Part shown: positions 1 to 11,894 of the stretch, piece after piece
Layout of the letters: each line of letters starts with the position of its first letter
How positions within the stretch are numbered: position 1 is the first letter of the stretch
Assembly: GCF_042453785.1 (NCBI RefSeq)
Contig: NC_091665.1
Coordinates: 29,498,501-29,562,500, forward strand
Source: Malus domestica
Lineage: Eukaryota; Streptophyta; Magnoliopsida; Rosales; Rosaceae
DNA length: 64,000 bases
Direction of reading: 5' to 3'
The notes under the pieces: generated by a model
Database searches by the model: none
What the model saw: only the letters and a program-made list of their open reading frames with translations
What the model was told of the DNA's origin: nothing
Translations under genes and position numbers: made by a program

Positions 1-271
1 ATTTTTTGGGTGTGACAGTCACACACCACTTGATGTTACTAACATATACTATGTCCTCAGTTTCACAGATTGTCATATTCCTCACATGTCATTAATCTAT
101 CTGAAAAATATAAATTGTGATCAAGAGATCAAAATTTATGCAAATTAATAACAGAGTTTGAATAATGAATGCATGAAAGAGATCATGGATCGTTAGCATC
201 AAAATTTCAAACAGAGAGGACAAGAAGAGGATGAATAATTGAATATTTAAATTGTGATATATGATGATAAC

Positions 272-443
272 CCGAACTATTATCCAAGGAAAGCTCGACT
301 TCTCTCCCTCGATACAAAGATTTGAAATGATCAAATCCCCAGTTGACTTCATAGTTCTCATCATAGAAAATATTGTCACGTGCAAGCATCCCACCAACAA
401 GTTGGAGAATTAACACAAGGAAACCCAACACTGGAAAATCCAT
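272..443 (-). CDS. XTH family, first exon only (gene continues off left edge)
   Basis: First exon of a xyloglucan endotransglucosylase/hydrolase, a secreted GH16 enzyme that cuts and rejoins xyloglucan in the cell wall. The exon gives a hydrophobic signal peptide starting MDFPVLGFLVLIL, then the family N-terminus with NIFYDENYEVNWG and GREVELSLDNSSG. It stops at a G|GT donor in phase 1, exactly where the two XTH copies at 9399 and 13004 stop. No second exon can be seen between 1 and 271, so the rest either lies left of the window or is lost. It is the outermost member of a tandem, same-strand XTH cluster. The family is clear; whether the gene is functional cannot be judged from one exon. Confidence 0.8.
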
Positions 444-1404
444 TTTAATCCAAAACCCCTAGTGCCCCTATAGTGGTGGTGGTGCAAGCTATAAAAGCAT
501 ATATGTCTATTTTTATATGTGTGTGTGTCTCTCTCTCTGCGTGTGTGAGGTTTAAACGTCTTCCTGTAAAAAATCCAAATTAAAGAGAAGCAGAAAGTGT
601 GTGAACCATCATTCTCTCTACCTTACAGCTGATCTGTTTCCCACACGCTATTGACTTCTCCGGATATTCTATCTCCATAACAAACTACATCTCGTATTAA
701 TTTATATATAATCAAAAGAGGCCATTCAAAAATTGTAAACGAGTAATATATGTTTATTAATTAGTTCATAAGTTTGTATATATACAAACGATACTAGAGG
801 AGGAGGAAACAAACAAATAACATCGGGTGCACGAGTAAACGCTTTTAATTAATTAAGATGTTATATGCTTCTTGCAAATAAGTTATGTTATTTAGAAGCA
901 TCCTGTAATAAATGTAGGTCTCACATAAATTGGTATGTTCCACCTTCGTTGAAGAGTATCAATTTTGTGTATTGTTATTAATGTTGGAGAATAGAGTATC
1001 ACAATGACAAAATACAATACAACTTATACATGGTATATTTCACCCTAGACCCTACAATCACCGAGGTCTGTTATAATAAACCCTACATCTGACCATTTAC
1101 ATATACACATCATCAATATTTTTCCTGGTGTGCTCCTCTCCCTTCAATGGAAATTCACCATGTGTGGAAGAATCTCCAAATCTAATCAGTACGTTAAAAT
1201 GATGAACAAAAACCCTGTAACCTTCGTCAAGAGGTTCTGTGCAGCGATTACAGATGTAATCCTTCTTCTTCCCCAATAATGAACAAATTATCTTTGGCTT
1301 ATAGGATGTGAAGATTCCTCAAACCATAAGCCAATTTCCATCTCTTGTTAAGCCAAAAACAAGGCAAAGATTGGTAGTGAATCTCGTGATGGAGGAGAAA
1401 TTAA
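444..1404. other. Upstream region of the first XTH, no gene seen
   Basis: This stretch holds the probable promoter of the XTH exon at 272-443 on the minus strand. A pyrimidine tract with TG and TC repeats lies at about 518-540. No convincing coding exon, RNA gene or terminal repeat was seen up to the retrotransposon boundary. Confidence 0.5.
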
Positions 1405-1585
1405 TGTAGAAAATGTTAAAAGGGATATTTTCAGTGATTAAACTTAATTGACAGTACACAAGAATATATATAGCCACAAAGGCTCATTACATCAGTACCC
1501 TTATCTTCTACACCTAATTACACAAATACCACAATTAACTATTTACTGTTGTAACTAACTTGTGACTGGTTTAGCTTTCTCAATA
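1405..1585 (-). repeat. 3' LTR of the copia element
   Basis: 181-bp direct repeat, about 98% identical to 6164-6344. It is flanked on the left by the ATTAA target duplication and on the right by a purine-rich tract (on the element strand). Confidence 0.95.
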
Positions 1586-4500
1586 CACCCCCTCAAGTTG
1601 AGCTTGGGATCAACTGAGGAAGCTTGGATTTAAGATGCTGAAATCGACTTTTGGAAAAAGATTTTGTGTGAATGTTAGCTAACTGATCCTGACTGCAAAC
1701 AAAGTTAACCTTGATGAGATTAGCCAAGACCAACTCTCGAATATAATGATAATCGATCTCCACATGTTTGGTTCTGGCATGGAATACCGGATTAAAAGCA
1801 AGGGAGATTGCTGAAATATTGTCACACCAGAGGGTAGGAACCTAAGAGAGAGGGAAACCAATGTCACGGAAGATTTTGCATATCCAAGTCAGTTCGGCGG
1901 TAGTGTGTGCAAGAGAACGGTATTCTGCTTCCGTTGATGATCGTGTCACAATAGCTTGTTTCTTGGCACTCCAACTGATTAGGTTGGATCCCAAAAAGAC
2001 ATTGTAACAACTAATGGAACGTCTATAAAAAAGACAGCCAGCCCAGTTTGCATCTGAGAACGCGTTAAGATTAGTTGCACCATTTTTGAACCATAGTCCT
2101 TCAAACACAGTACCCTTGAGATAACGAAGAACTCGTTTTGCAGCTTGCATGTGTTGGTCTCGAGGAGCATGCATGAACTGACAGATTTGATTCACAGTAA
2201 AAGAAATATCGAGACGCGTTCATGTCAAATATTGTAAACCACCTGCAATAGATCGATACTCAGTTGGATTGGACAAAAGAGGACCAGTGTGATCCAATTT
2301 ATTAGAGCCAAGTGGAGTGCAGCAAGGCTTTGCACCATCCATATTGGTTTTTCTGAGAAGATCTAGTAAATACTTGGTTTGATGAAGGAAGAGACATGTG
2401 GATGATCATTGAACCTCTAATCCCAGGAAGTAGTGCAATGGACCCAAATCTTTGACTGGAAAAATAGCACTGAGTTTTTGAATAAATAGATTGCATAAGG
2501 AAGAGTCAGGTCCAGTGACTAATATGTCATCGACATATACAATGACCATGACAGGAGTTGTACTGTGAAGAACAAATAAGGAAGCATCTGAGGAAGATTG
2601 CTTAAAACTAAGCTGAATAAGAGCTTGAAACAGTTTGTCAAACCAAGCTCAAGGTGCTTGTTTGAGACCATAAAGGGATTTCCGTAATTTGCAGACATGA
2701 TGTGGCATACTGAGATCAGTGAAACCTAGAGGCTGCTGCATGTATACATCTTCCTTTAAATCACCATGAAGAAAGGCATTACTTATGTCTAATTGATTTA
2801 AAAACCAATTGAACTGCACAACAAGTGACAAAATGACTCTAATTGTGACTGGTTTAGCCACAGGACTGAAGGTTTCTTGAAAATCAATTCCTTCTTCCTG
2901 ATGATACCCTTTTGCAACCAGACGAGCTTTAAATCTCTCGATAGTACCATCAGGTTTCTTCTTTATTCGGAAAACCCACTTGCAACCAACAACATTGTAG
3001 GAGGAAGATGGAGGAACAAGTGTCCAAGTTCCTGTTGATTGTAAGGGGTTGAACTCATCTTGCATGGTAGATTTCCGGTGAGCATGTTTAGATGCTTGCA
3101 AATATGTATTTGGAACAAAGTCAATACCAGATGGAAGAGGATGTTTGGTAGCTGCATATACTTTGGGCTTGAAGATACCAGCTTTAGAGCGAGTGATCAT
3201 AGGGTGAGTATTGGTAGGGGGTAAGGAAATAATTGGTGCATTGGAAGAGAGTGATGCAGCATGCGGAGATTCTGTATTGGAATGGGACCTTGAGAATGAC
3301 CAATGTGTGAACCTAAAGAAGAACAATCAGAATTGGATCTCAAATCTGGAACTGAAGATCCAGAAGGAACACCAATTCTATTACGAACGGAGAACTGCAG
3401 ATCCATGGGAGCTGAAATAGATTCTGAAGAGATAACTAGACTGGTGGGAGGAGACTGAAAATGATATGTTGCTTCATCAAACTGTACATGTCGAGAAATA
3501 TAGATACGACTAGTGACTGGGTCAAGGCATCGATAAACCTTGTGTTATAAACTGTATCCCAAAAAAACACAGTTTTTGCTTTTAGCGTCCAACTTGGAAT
3601 GAGTATAAGGTTTGAGCCACGGGAAACATCTACAACCAAAGACTTTAAGTCGGGAGTAATCTGGTGGCCTGAAAAATAACAATTCCCAAGGAGATTTAGA
3701 GAGTCCAGAGATTGGTAATCTGTTAATAAAGTACACAGTTGTGGAGAAAGCTTCCACCTAATAGAGATGTGGAATATTAAAAGCAACAAGTAATGTTCTG
3801 GCAGTTTCCACAATGTGTTTGTGCTTTCGTTCAGCACAGCCATTTTGTTCAGGGGTGTGAAGACATGTTAAGTGATGAACAATGCCATAAGTATGAAGAA
3901 AAGACTGAAACATAGCACCAATGAATTCACCCTCGGAATCTAAATGCACAACCTTGATTTTATTTCCAAGTAGATTATCCATATATTGTTTGAATACAAC
4001 GAAAGTAGAATAAGCATCAGATTTAGCCTTTAATGGAAATAACCAACTATATCTACTGTAATCATCTACTAGCAACTAGTAGTACTTAAAACCACTAGGT
4101 GAAGTGATGGAGGCAGGACCCCAAAGATCACAGTGTAACAATTGGAGGCTTTGAGTAGTTGTAGAACTAGCAGATCCAAAAGGAAGCTTGTGACTTTTAG
4201 CTAAAGCACAATCTGAATAGAAAATATCACTAGTAGTCCTGCCTTGCACCAAGCTTATTGCCTGAAAGAACCTTGCGAAAGATAGAAGGAGATGAATGAC
4301 CCAACATTCGATGCCAAATCTGTACAGTAGCTTTGACACTTATGAAAGTCAAGGGTGATGAAGAAGCGGGATGACTAGAGCTTTAAAAAGGATAGAAACC
4401 ATCTTTAACCTGTCCCCGCAAAAGCGTCTTCCCCAAAACATGATCCTTTACAGTGGATCCATCAGGGTCAAGAGTCAAGGCACAATTATTATCTTTTAAA

Positions 4501-6163
4501 AATTGGTAGGCGGATAATAAGTTGTGTTTCATAGCAGCTACATGTAATACATTACTCAACTTAAAGGAAGTATGAGATGTATTTAAAGAAGGGGTACTAA
4601 TATTGTGAATAGACAGACCTTTACCATCTCCTATATAGACTTTGTCTTCACCAGTGTAGGGAGAGACGACTGAGAGATTGGTAATGTCATTTGTGATATG
4701 TGATGTGGGGCCAGAGTCTAACAGCTAAGATGGGGATGGTTTGGATGAGTAGTGAGCACAAAGAGCTGCAAGTTTGGCTAGTAGCACCCGTCCAAAAATC
4801 TCAGGATTCATCATGTCAAAACAGTCAATGGCTTCATGGCTGGTAGAGCCACAGATTTGACATGTGTTCTTGTGAGTAGATGAAGAGCCTTGGTTGGTAG
4901 ACCGGGAGCCTGGATAAGATGCATGAGATTGACCTTCACGATAAGTACCAGTTTAGTGTCCACGATTAGTACGAAAATTGTGATTACATCTGGAAACATT
5001 GCAATTGTTTCTGCCTTGATTAGAATTGTAACGGAAAGAAGATTGAAAAGGTTGACTATATGCAGCAAAGGCCTGTGGAGAAGGCGTTGGCAGTAAAGGT
5101 GCCTGGGATTGAACAGAGAACGCCTGAAAGGGCTCAGTAGCAGCGGTGGACAGAGTTTGCCTGCGACGAGCCATGGAGATCTCTTTTGTCAGCAACAGAC
5201 CATGCAATTCATCAAGAGAAGTAGAAAACAAACGCAACATGATGGAGTCAATAAAGAACTCGAATTCATCAGGAAAACCGTGAAGTGTTGCAGCAATTAG
5301 ATCACAATCAGATATAGTTGCGCCAGCAGCATTGAGAGAATCTGAAATTTCCTTGATTTGTTGTAGATATTCCGAGATCGATTAAGAGCCTTTTTGAATT
5401 GATTGAAGACGAGAGCGAAGCTGGTGGACATGAGCTTCAAAAACTCCACCAAAACGTTGTTCAAGCTTCTGCCAAAGCTCTCGAGATGTGGAAACACCTA
5501 CTGTGAAGGGAATGAGATCTTCAGATAAGGTCGAGTTAAGCCAGATCAAGAGATTTTGATCTTTTTCAAACCACTGCTCAAATGCTGGATTCAAGGATCA
5601 ATCAGGAAGAAGTGGAGCCGGACATGGCTCAGTACCATCGATGAGACCAAGAAGTTTGTACCAGTGCAAAATATGAGCAAATAACGCACGCCATGGGAGA
5701 TAATTGGTGCGTTTGAGTTTGATTGGCATCATGCTACCACTATTTTGAATCGTAAGAGACATATACGAGTTCTGAGGTAGAGAATTTGCAGAAAAATTAG
5801 GGTTTGGTAATAGTGGTGAGTTAATCGGAGACGAAGAGTGAGAGGGGGAAGCCATGATATACAGAAGCAAGATTCGAGATTTGAGAAAAGAGAAATCGAT
5901 CAGGAAATCGAGCGAGAAATCGATCAAAGATGGAGAGCACAAAATCGATCAAGAAATCGAGCGAGGAATCGATCGAGAAATGAAAGCGGTGAGAAGAAGA
6001 AAATCCAGATATCACCGACTCAAAGACGTCATTACCGATCAAGAACAGTGATCAGAATACCAAATCAACGAAGAACTTCAATCAAATTGAACAGAAATCT
6101 GAGAAACTGAGCGGAAGAAATGGAGGATCGAGGAATGCCAGGAGGAGGTTGGCGATGAAACCA

Positions 6164-6344
6164 TGTAGAAAATGTTAAAAGGGATATTTTCATTGATTAA
6201 ACTTAATTGACAGTACACAAGAATATATATAGCCACAAAGGCTCATTACATCAGTACCCTTATCTTCTACACCTAATTACACAAATACCACAATTAACTA
6301 TTTACTGTTGTAACGAACTTGTGACTGGTTTAGCTCTCTCAATA
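6164..6344 (-). repeat. 5' LTR of the copia element
   Basis: 181-bp direct repeat matching 1405-1585. The primer-binding-like sequence TGGTTTCATCGCC lies just inside on the element strand, and the second ATTAA copy follows at 6345-6349. Confidence 0.95.
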
Positions 6345-6349
6345 ATTAA

Positions 6350-7988
6350 GACCACGACAAACTGAGGAAGACGCACCAATGCAAAAACTGACGAAGAAAC
6401 CCAAACCCTGACGGCAATAGTTAAACGTGGAAATCATTTAGCTTCTAGTAAAAACAAACTAAACATAATTATTGCTGATGTGTTATATTTTAAATCGTTA
6501 GATTACTTACCGGTTTGGATGCTGTGAAATACGGTCGAATGCTCAAAGTCTAAATGTAAAGACTCGGTTTTCGTCCAAAAAAAATGTAGAAACTTAAGAC
6601 TCCATTCAGGTTAGCTTTGAGTAAAGTTTGACGTCCGAAATAATTAAAGAGGACTAAATATTGTTGTTTGTATCAAAACAACCGAATAAGTATAAGCTTG
6701 CAAAGCAAGCCAGGGTACGCTCATGCATAGTTTGACCAAATTATGTAGTTATAATTTTTGCCATTTGACGTGTTAAGTGACAAAATAATGCAATCCAAAA
6801 TGGCCTAATATTGAAATTTAGCGAAACGTCTCACTATGAGAATCTCGTTTCATTTACACTCGGCTAAATCTTGAACCTTCTCGTTGACCGTTCGCTTTCT
6901 CAGTAGCAAAAGTGCTTCTCTTTGCCCCTTAAGCAGAAGGACAAGAAAGAGATATTTGGTTTTATTGTTCTCTGACATCTGCGCTCGTCAAGCCAACTTT
7001 GCATTTTGAGAGGTGAAACAGCGGTTGAAAGTAGACATTTCAAAGTGGCAGCATCAAAGATATATTTATATATACATCGTCACTATTATTCTGGACTGCA
7101 TTCCGATAAGTGGCCTGCTTGAAAGAAAGGGTGTATATATGTATCTTTTAACAATATTATTTTGTTACTCAATAGCAAGAACAATCTTGTACAAGTTTTT
7201 ATCGAAGTTTTTGGACGTTGCATAATAGGGTTTTCGTACAAAAAAAGGTTCTGACGTCACAACTTATTGCGGTTTGGCTGTCCTACTGTTGTAATTAGGC
7301 AATAAAGGTTACTAAACCCACATTAACAACTGAACCATTTTACTTAGCATTCCTTAAAGTCTCATTTCTGAGACAAATAAATAGAGAAATATATTCGTAA
7401 TCATAAAAGGCATAGTAATCCTTACACCATATCTGAACAAAAAGCCTAATCCTTCCTTAGTTAACTAGTTTGTGTTCTGTTCAAAAGAAAAAGAAAAAAA
7501 AAAACCTAGTTTGTGCATGTTTGTCTTAAACTCTTTTGACAAACGATATGGATAGTTACAAAGATACTTAATTATCCCGTTGATCATTTGTAAAAAATAA
7601 ATAAATAAATAAAAACAATAGAAGACTAATTAAAAAACTGATAAAAGACGGCTTTTTGTTTCAACAACTTTTTGTTTCAACAAAAAACTGGCTGTCTGTA
7701 ATTCATGTTCAGCAGATGAATGTACTTTGTTATTCAAGTCATCAAATTGCAATGGCATAGCTGCCTAAGTATGATAAAAGTAATTAATTAGTCAATTAAT
7801 CATGCATCACATACATATAAAAATTTCCCAAATTTCTAACCATCCTATTTAATAAGTAAAAAGCATGTTCTTCAGAAAATACCAATAAATTTCATCTGAG
7901 ATAGCTACAGCACCAATTGGTACTTTATTACAAGTATTATTTCTCCCTTTATTCTTTTGGTAAATTGTTTCCCTTGTTTATTTGTATT
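6350..7988. other. AT-rich spacer, no gene seen
   Basis: Intergenic DNA between the copia element and the 3' end of the intact XTH. Open frames here are short and match nothing recognised. The XTH 3' UTR and poly(A) signals probably lie in the last few hundred bases (about 7700-7988). No terminal repeats or RNA genes were found. Confidence 0.5.
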
Positions 7989-9567
7989 CTAATATTTCTG
8001 ACCATTATGTAGCCGACCATTTTTCTGAATAACGCACTCTCGGGGAAGCCCGGAAGGGTACTTAGCCTTGTCATCACAGTAGTCGTAGTTCATGTATTTC
8101 TTTCTCACATTCTCATATGCCTTCTGTTGGGTAGAATTTAGGTTCCAATACTCCATGTTGTTCCACCAATGATTGGAGCTATAACATTCTTCAACATCGG
8201 AGTTCTGTGCTGAGCACCCACTTATGTCAAATCCTTGGCAGTGAGCTACAAATGGTGCGTAAGTCCAATTTATCTTATGCCCGAAAGTTGCCCAATCTGC
8301 AGTCCACAAGGCTGCTTCGATTCGCATTGGCTGCGTCGGGTACGGAACTCCATAGTTTGTGTAATTTTTGAAAACCCTAATTGGGGTGTCATCGATGAAA
8401 AATCTGCAAATAAAGAAGAGACTGTAAATTTGGACCTCACGTTTACATGATCGATAAGTAAAGAATAGTCTAACAAGAGAACGATATATTTCATGGTATT
8501 GGAGAGATGGGAGATTGATTCTTACACAACTTGATGAGGGTTCCAAATAATTTTGTAATCGTGGAAATTTCCTGCTGGGTCAAACCATAGGTTAATCCTT
8601 TGCTCTCTGTCCCCCACACCATTTACAAACACATTTGTTTGCAATGTGATTTGCTGGCCTTCTATGTTACCCAAGAACTCAAAGTCCAGTTCATCATGCT
8701 GACTAGCACTAGCCTTTGACATTAGCTGCATATGTGTATGATGTATATTAATTTAAGAAAATTAGATTCCATGGCAACATGAGGATACATCACAAAAAGG
8801 AAAACAAATCTATATTATAATAAAGAGAATTATGGAAAAATATATCTCACATAAAAACTTGTGACAACTCCTGCAGTATTATTATTCCCTGGTATCTTCA
8901 TCCTCATATGGAAGAACCCAGAACTGTAGTTTAGGTACGAAGCAAATTTACACCCTGCAATGACCAAGTAGCTATTCAAATATTAGAACAGAGGAAAGAG
9001 TTCATAAAGCCAAACGTAATTAATCGAAAACACTAATTGCTTTTTTCTTTTCTTTTTTGTTACTAGCTCTTTTATATAAATGTTTTTTTATAGCATGAAA
9101 GACTCACAAGTAAGAAGACTTACAAAATCCTTAGTCATCTCACATGTGTTCTAATTTCCTAGAGGTACATTCCATAACATCTAGGGTTTGTTGGACATGT
9201 TTTTCAAAAAATCATGCAAAATAGAGACCAAATTATGTCACACAAGGTCGATATATATACCTATAGGGCACATGCCATTTACTTGATAGAAAGAAACGTG
9301 ATAATCATCATAACTATCAAAATGAAAATATTAAAAGATAGTTAATCATGAAATATCATTCGCATATCTAACAAAAATAAGAAGATGAAGATGATAACCG
9401 GAACGATTATCCAACGTAAGCTGGAGTTCTCTCCCTTGATTCAGAGACAAGATGTGATCATTTCCCCATATGAACTCATATTTTTTATCGAAAGCAATGT
9501 CATCATTTTCAGCTGCAAATATCTCACCAAGTAGAAGAAAAAACACAGAGATCACTGAAAAAGCCAT
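7989..9567 (-). CDS. Xyloglucan endotransglucosylase/hydrolase (XTH), intact
   Basis: Secreted GH16 enzyme that cleaves xyloglucan and transfers the end to another chain or to water, remodelling the primary wall. Four coding exons on the minus strand: 9399-9567, 8851-8954, 8526-8725 and 7989-8403. They sum to 888 nt (295 aa plus stop), a normal XTH length, and every junction has GT-AG ends and keeps frame. An N-terminal signal peptide ([18 protein letters not shown]) precedes the mature protein. The catalytic motif [11 protein letters not shown] lies at residues 101-111, with E103 as expected nucleophile and E107 as acid/base; most family members have I where this has L. The XTH C-terminal domain follows, with paired cysteines and a final [15 protein letters not shown]-type end. 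Hydrolase versus transferase preference cannot be read from this. It is the only complete member of the local cluster. Confidence 0.93.
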
Positions 9568-10207
9568 TAGTTATAAGCTAAACGTGTAGAGGGAGATTGC
9601 TATCAGGTTTTAGGTTGTTCTGGTGCCTGTGTGGTTATGGTGGTGCAAGCAATATATATAGATGATGATTTAAGCCGTTGAAGGTTTTCCTAACAACACA
9701 AAAAATCCAAAAACGAGTGTGAGTCATATATCATGATCGAGAGTCTTCACCAACTTTGTTACTTGTTACTTGCATGCTTTTGACTTCACCTATTGGTGTT
9801 GCTTGGATAAAAGGCCATGGCCCCGCTTCTCATTTCAACTTTTGAAGAGATCTTTCAGTGTGCCTTTGATAGCTAAGTTAAACGGGAAGAATACCGTGTA
9901 GTAGGTGTTGGTTGACTCTCACTGGTATGAACAAAAGGAATGTATAATGTGAAAGGTAGATTTTTTTAGACTGGCGTTGAAAATTACTTTGATCCTTTAA
10001 AGCTCTATGTCTAGGTAGAAACCTAAATGAAAGAAAAATGCCAAAAGGTAAAAAGGGGAATATGTTTGAGTAACACAACATATGTAGCAAGCTAGTCATA
10101 GAATGGTCATCTCTCATTAATTAGTAAAATGTTAATTTTATCTTTAATACATATTATCTACACTGGAATATGATAGTGGACTAAACTTACAATGAGCAGC
10201 CATAATA
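9568..10207. other. XTH promoter and spacer, no gene seen
   Basis: Upstream DNA of the intact XTH up to the Cassandra element. No coding exon or structural RNA was recognised. Confidence 0.5.
9652..9661 (-). promoter_or_regulatory. Putative TATA box of the intact XTH
   Basis: A TATATATA run lies about 85 bp upstream of the ATG at 9567 on the minus strand. The same neighbourhood (a GGTGCAAGC-like stretch next to a TA-rich run) occurs upstream of the XTH exon at 443, so the promoter was probably copied with the gene. Position and sequence fit a TATA box, but this is not proven. Confidence 0.4.
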
Positions 10208-10752
10208 TGTCACATCCCAGACCGGTTCCGTCGTAGCACGATATTGTCTGCTTTGGATCCTGGCCATGCCCTCCCATTTTGTTTCTAGGAACTCACATGA
10301 GAACTTCCCAGTGGGTCACCCATTCCCAAAAGGCCTCATGCTATATGAAGGTGGGCATGTACATATAAGGCACATCACCCCATCTCCGTTGGTCGATGTG
10401 GGATGTTACAATCCACCCCCTTAGGGGCCCGATGTCCTAGCTGGAACACTCGCACCGCACGACAGAATGGCTCTTATACCATTCTATCACATCCTAGTCT
10501 TAACTTCGCCGTAGCACGATATAGTCCGCTTTTGGCCCCCGGCCACGCCCTCACGGTTTTGTTTCTGGAAACTTAGATGATAACTTCCCAGTGGGTCACC
10601 CATCCTAGGATTGCTCTCGCCCGAACTCGCTTAACTTTGGAATTCCGATGGAACCCGAAGCCGATGAGTTCCCAAAAAGTCTCGTGCTATATGGAGGTGG
10701 GCATGTACATATAAGGCACATCACCTCATCTCCGTTGATGTGGGATGTTACA
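10208..10752 (-). mobile_element. Cassandra-type TRIM retrotransposon with 5S rRNA-like LTRs
   Basis: A small non-autonomous LTR element on the minus strand. Two LTRs (10208-10410, 203 bp; 10485-10752, 268 bp) flank an internal part of only about 74 bp. The 5-bp target duplication TAATA lies at 10203-10207 and 10753-10757. Inside the right LTR, the primer site reads TGGTATAAGAGCC, close to the initiator tRNA-Met complement. A purine tract lies inside the left LTR. On the minus strand both LTRs carry sequence derived from 5S rRNA; in the longer one it includes GTTAAGCGAGTTCGGGCGAG and GGATGGGTGACCCACTGGGA. This combination defines Cassandra, which is widespread in land plants. The element encodes no protein. 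The LTRs differ in length and in many bases, so the insertion is old. Confidence 0.93.
10575..10690 (-). other. 5S rRNA-derived segment inside the Cassandra LTR
   Basis: This part matches the 3' two-thirds of plant 5S rRNA on the minus strand, including the internal Pol III promoter region. It sits inside a Cassandra LTR and is not a free 5S gene. Confidence 0.85.
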
Positions 10753-11157
10753 TAATAATTATATGCATTGTGTACCACTTTTGTATTCACATTGGCCGCC
10801 GTAAGAATATTGCAAACAAGAATACAAATTTTTCCATAATATTTTAATATTAAATAAGTATCGAATTCGGATTAGATTTTATTGTATTGAATTGAATTAG
10901 TAGCTAGTGTTACACAGAAGAATAATATTGAAAATAAAAAGATAGACAATTTACAGCTTAATTATTTCACTTGGCATTCCTTGAATTTTTCTCTTCTGAG
11001 AGAACAATAATCATAAAACAGATATTTCTGAGTCACATTCTCATAAGATCTTTGCTGCTCTGCGGTCAGTTCCCAGTAATCTTTGTCGTTCCACCAATAG
11101 TTATGGGATTGAGAAGAGCATTTGGCTCCAAATTGGCATCCATTTATATTAAATTTT

Positions 11158-11894
11158 GGGACACTTTGGATGTGATCCCTAGCTATCAATATTCTTTGAT
11201 TGAAACTTTGTTAGTTTTTAGTTTTTGATTGAGGTCCCTGACATTAATGTAATAATGTAAGTTACTATATTTTTTTAATTAAAAATTAAAAATTGAAATT
11301 TGTAATTGTTTATATTAATGAGATTTTAAATAAAACCCATAATTTATGGTATTAAAAATAATAAAATATAAATTATACTCTCTATTATATTGTGTGTGTG
11401 TGTGTATACATATATGTATGGGTACATTACCAAAATTAACAAAAAAAGTTATTGTACGAAAACATGGATACATTCTCAAATCAACGAAAAAGAATGTACC
11501 CATATAAATTTAAACATGGATTAAAAAATTTGAATGGATTTTATATTAAAAAAAAGGTACATTTTACATATAACAAATTGATATATTTGAGAATGGGTAC
11601 ATTTAAGATTAAAAAATTGTGAATCTTTATATATATATAACTAATAGGTACAAACTTAATTTAATTTAATTTTTTATTATTTTGAAAATGCTTGAATTGA
11701 AAATTAATTAGAAGTTTAATAGAGGTGTGAGTATTAAACCCTAAATTAATTACTAATATTTATATTAAAAAACTATATAATAAACATGTAAATTCATTAT
11801 CACATTAATGCTAGGGACTTGAATCAAAATTTGAGAACTAATAAGGTCTTAGTTAATGAACAGTAAAAACTAGGGACCGGATACTAATTTTTCC
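11158..11894. mobile_element. Mutator-like MITE inserted in the XTH exon
   Basis: A 737-bp AT-rich element with imperfect terminal inverted repeats of about 100 bp. They share GGTCCCTAG/GATCCCTAG near the ends and a GTCCCT...CATTAATGT block further in. A 9-bp direct duplication TTAAATTTT flanks it at 11149-11157 and 11895-11903, the size typical of Mutator-like elements. It has no coding capacity. The inverted ends, the duplication, and the XTH frame restored outside it make the boundaries secure. Confidence 0.88.

Larger units (their letters stand above)
1405..6344 (-). mobile_element. Ty1/copia LTR retrotransposon, broken
   Basis: A fossil copia-type element on the minus strand, about 4.94 kb. 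It has two 181-bp LTRs (1405-1585 and 6164-6344) and a 5-bp target duplication ATTAA at 1400-1404 and 6345-6349. The LTR ends read TA...CA on the element strand rather than TG...CA. A purine-rich tract abuts the left LTR, and a tRNA-Met-like primer site abuts the right LTR. Reading from right to left, the parts are a gag region (about 5380-5870), a CCHC-like knuckle and protease zone (about 4700-5100), integrase (about 3550-4340), reverse transcriptase (about 2500-3240) and RNase H (about 1840-2200). Integrase before RT is the copia order. The coding part has around ten breaks. The LTRs differ at about 3 of 181 sites, suggesting insertion within roughly the last 0.5-2 million years. Confidence 0.95.

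Noticed and set aside
10575-10690. A free 5S rRNA gene
   Set aside because: The match is partial and lies within a Cassandra LTR with its own partner LTR and target duplication.
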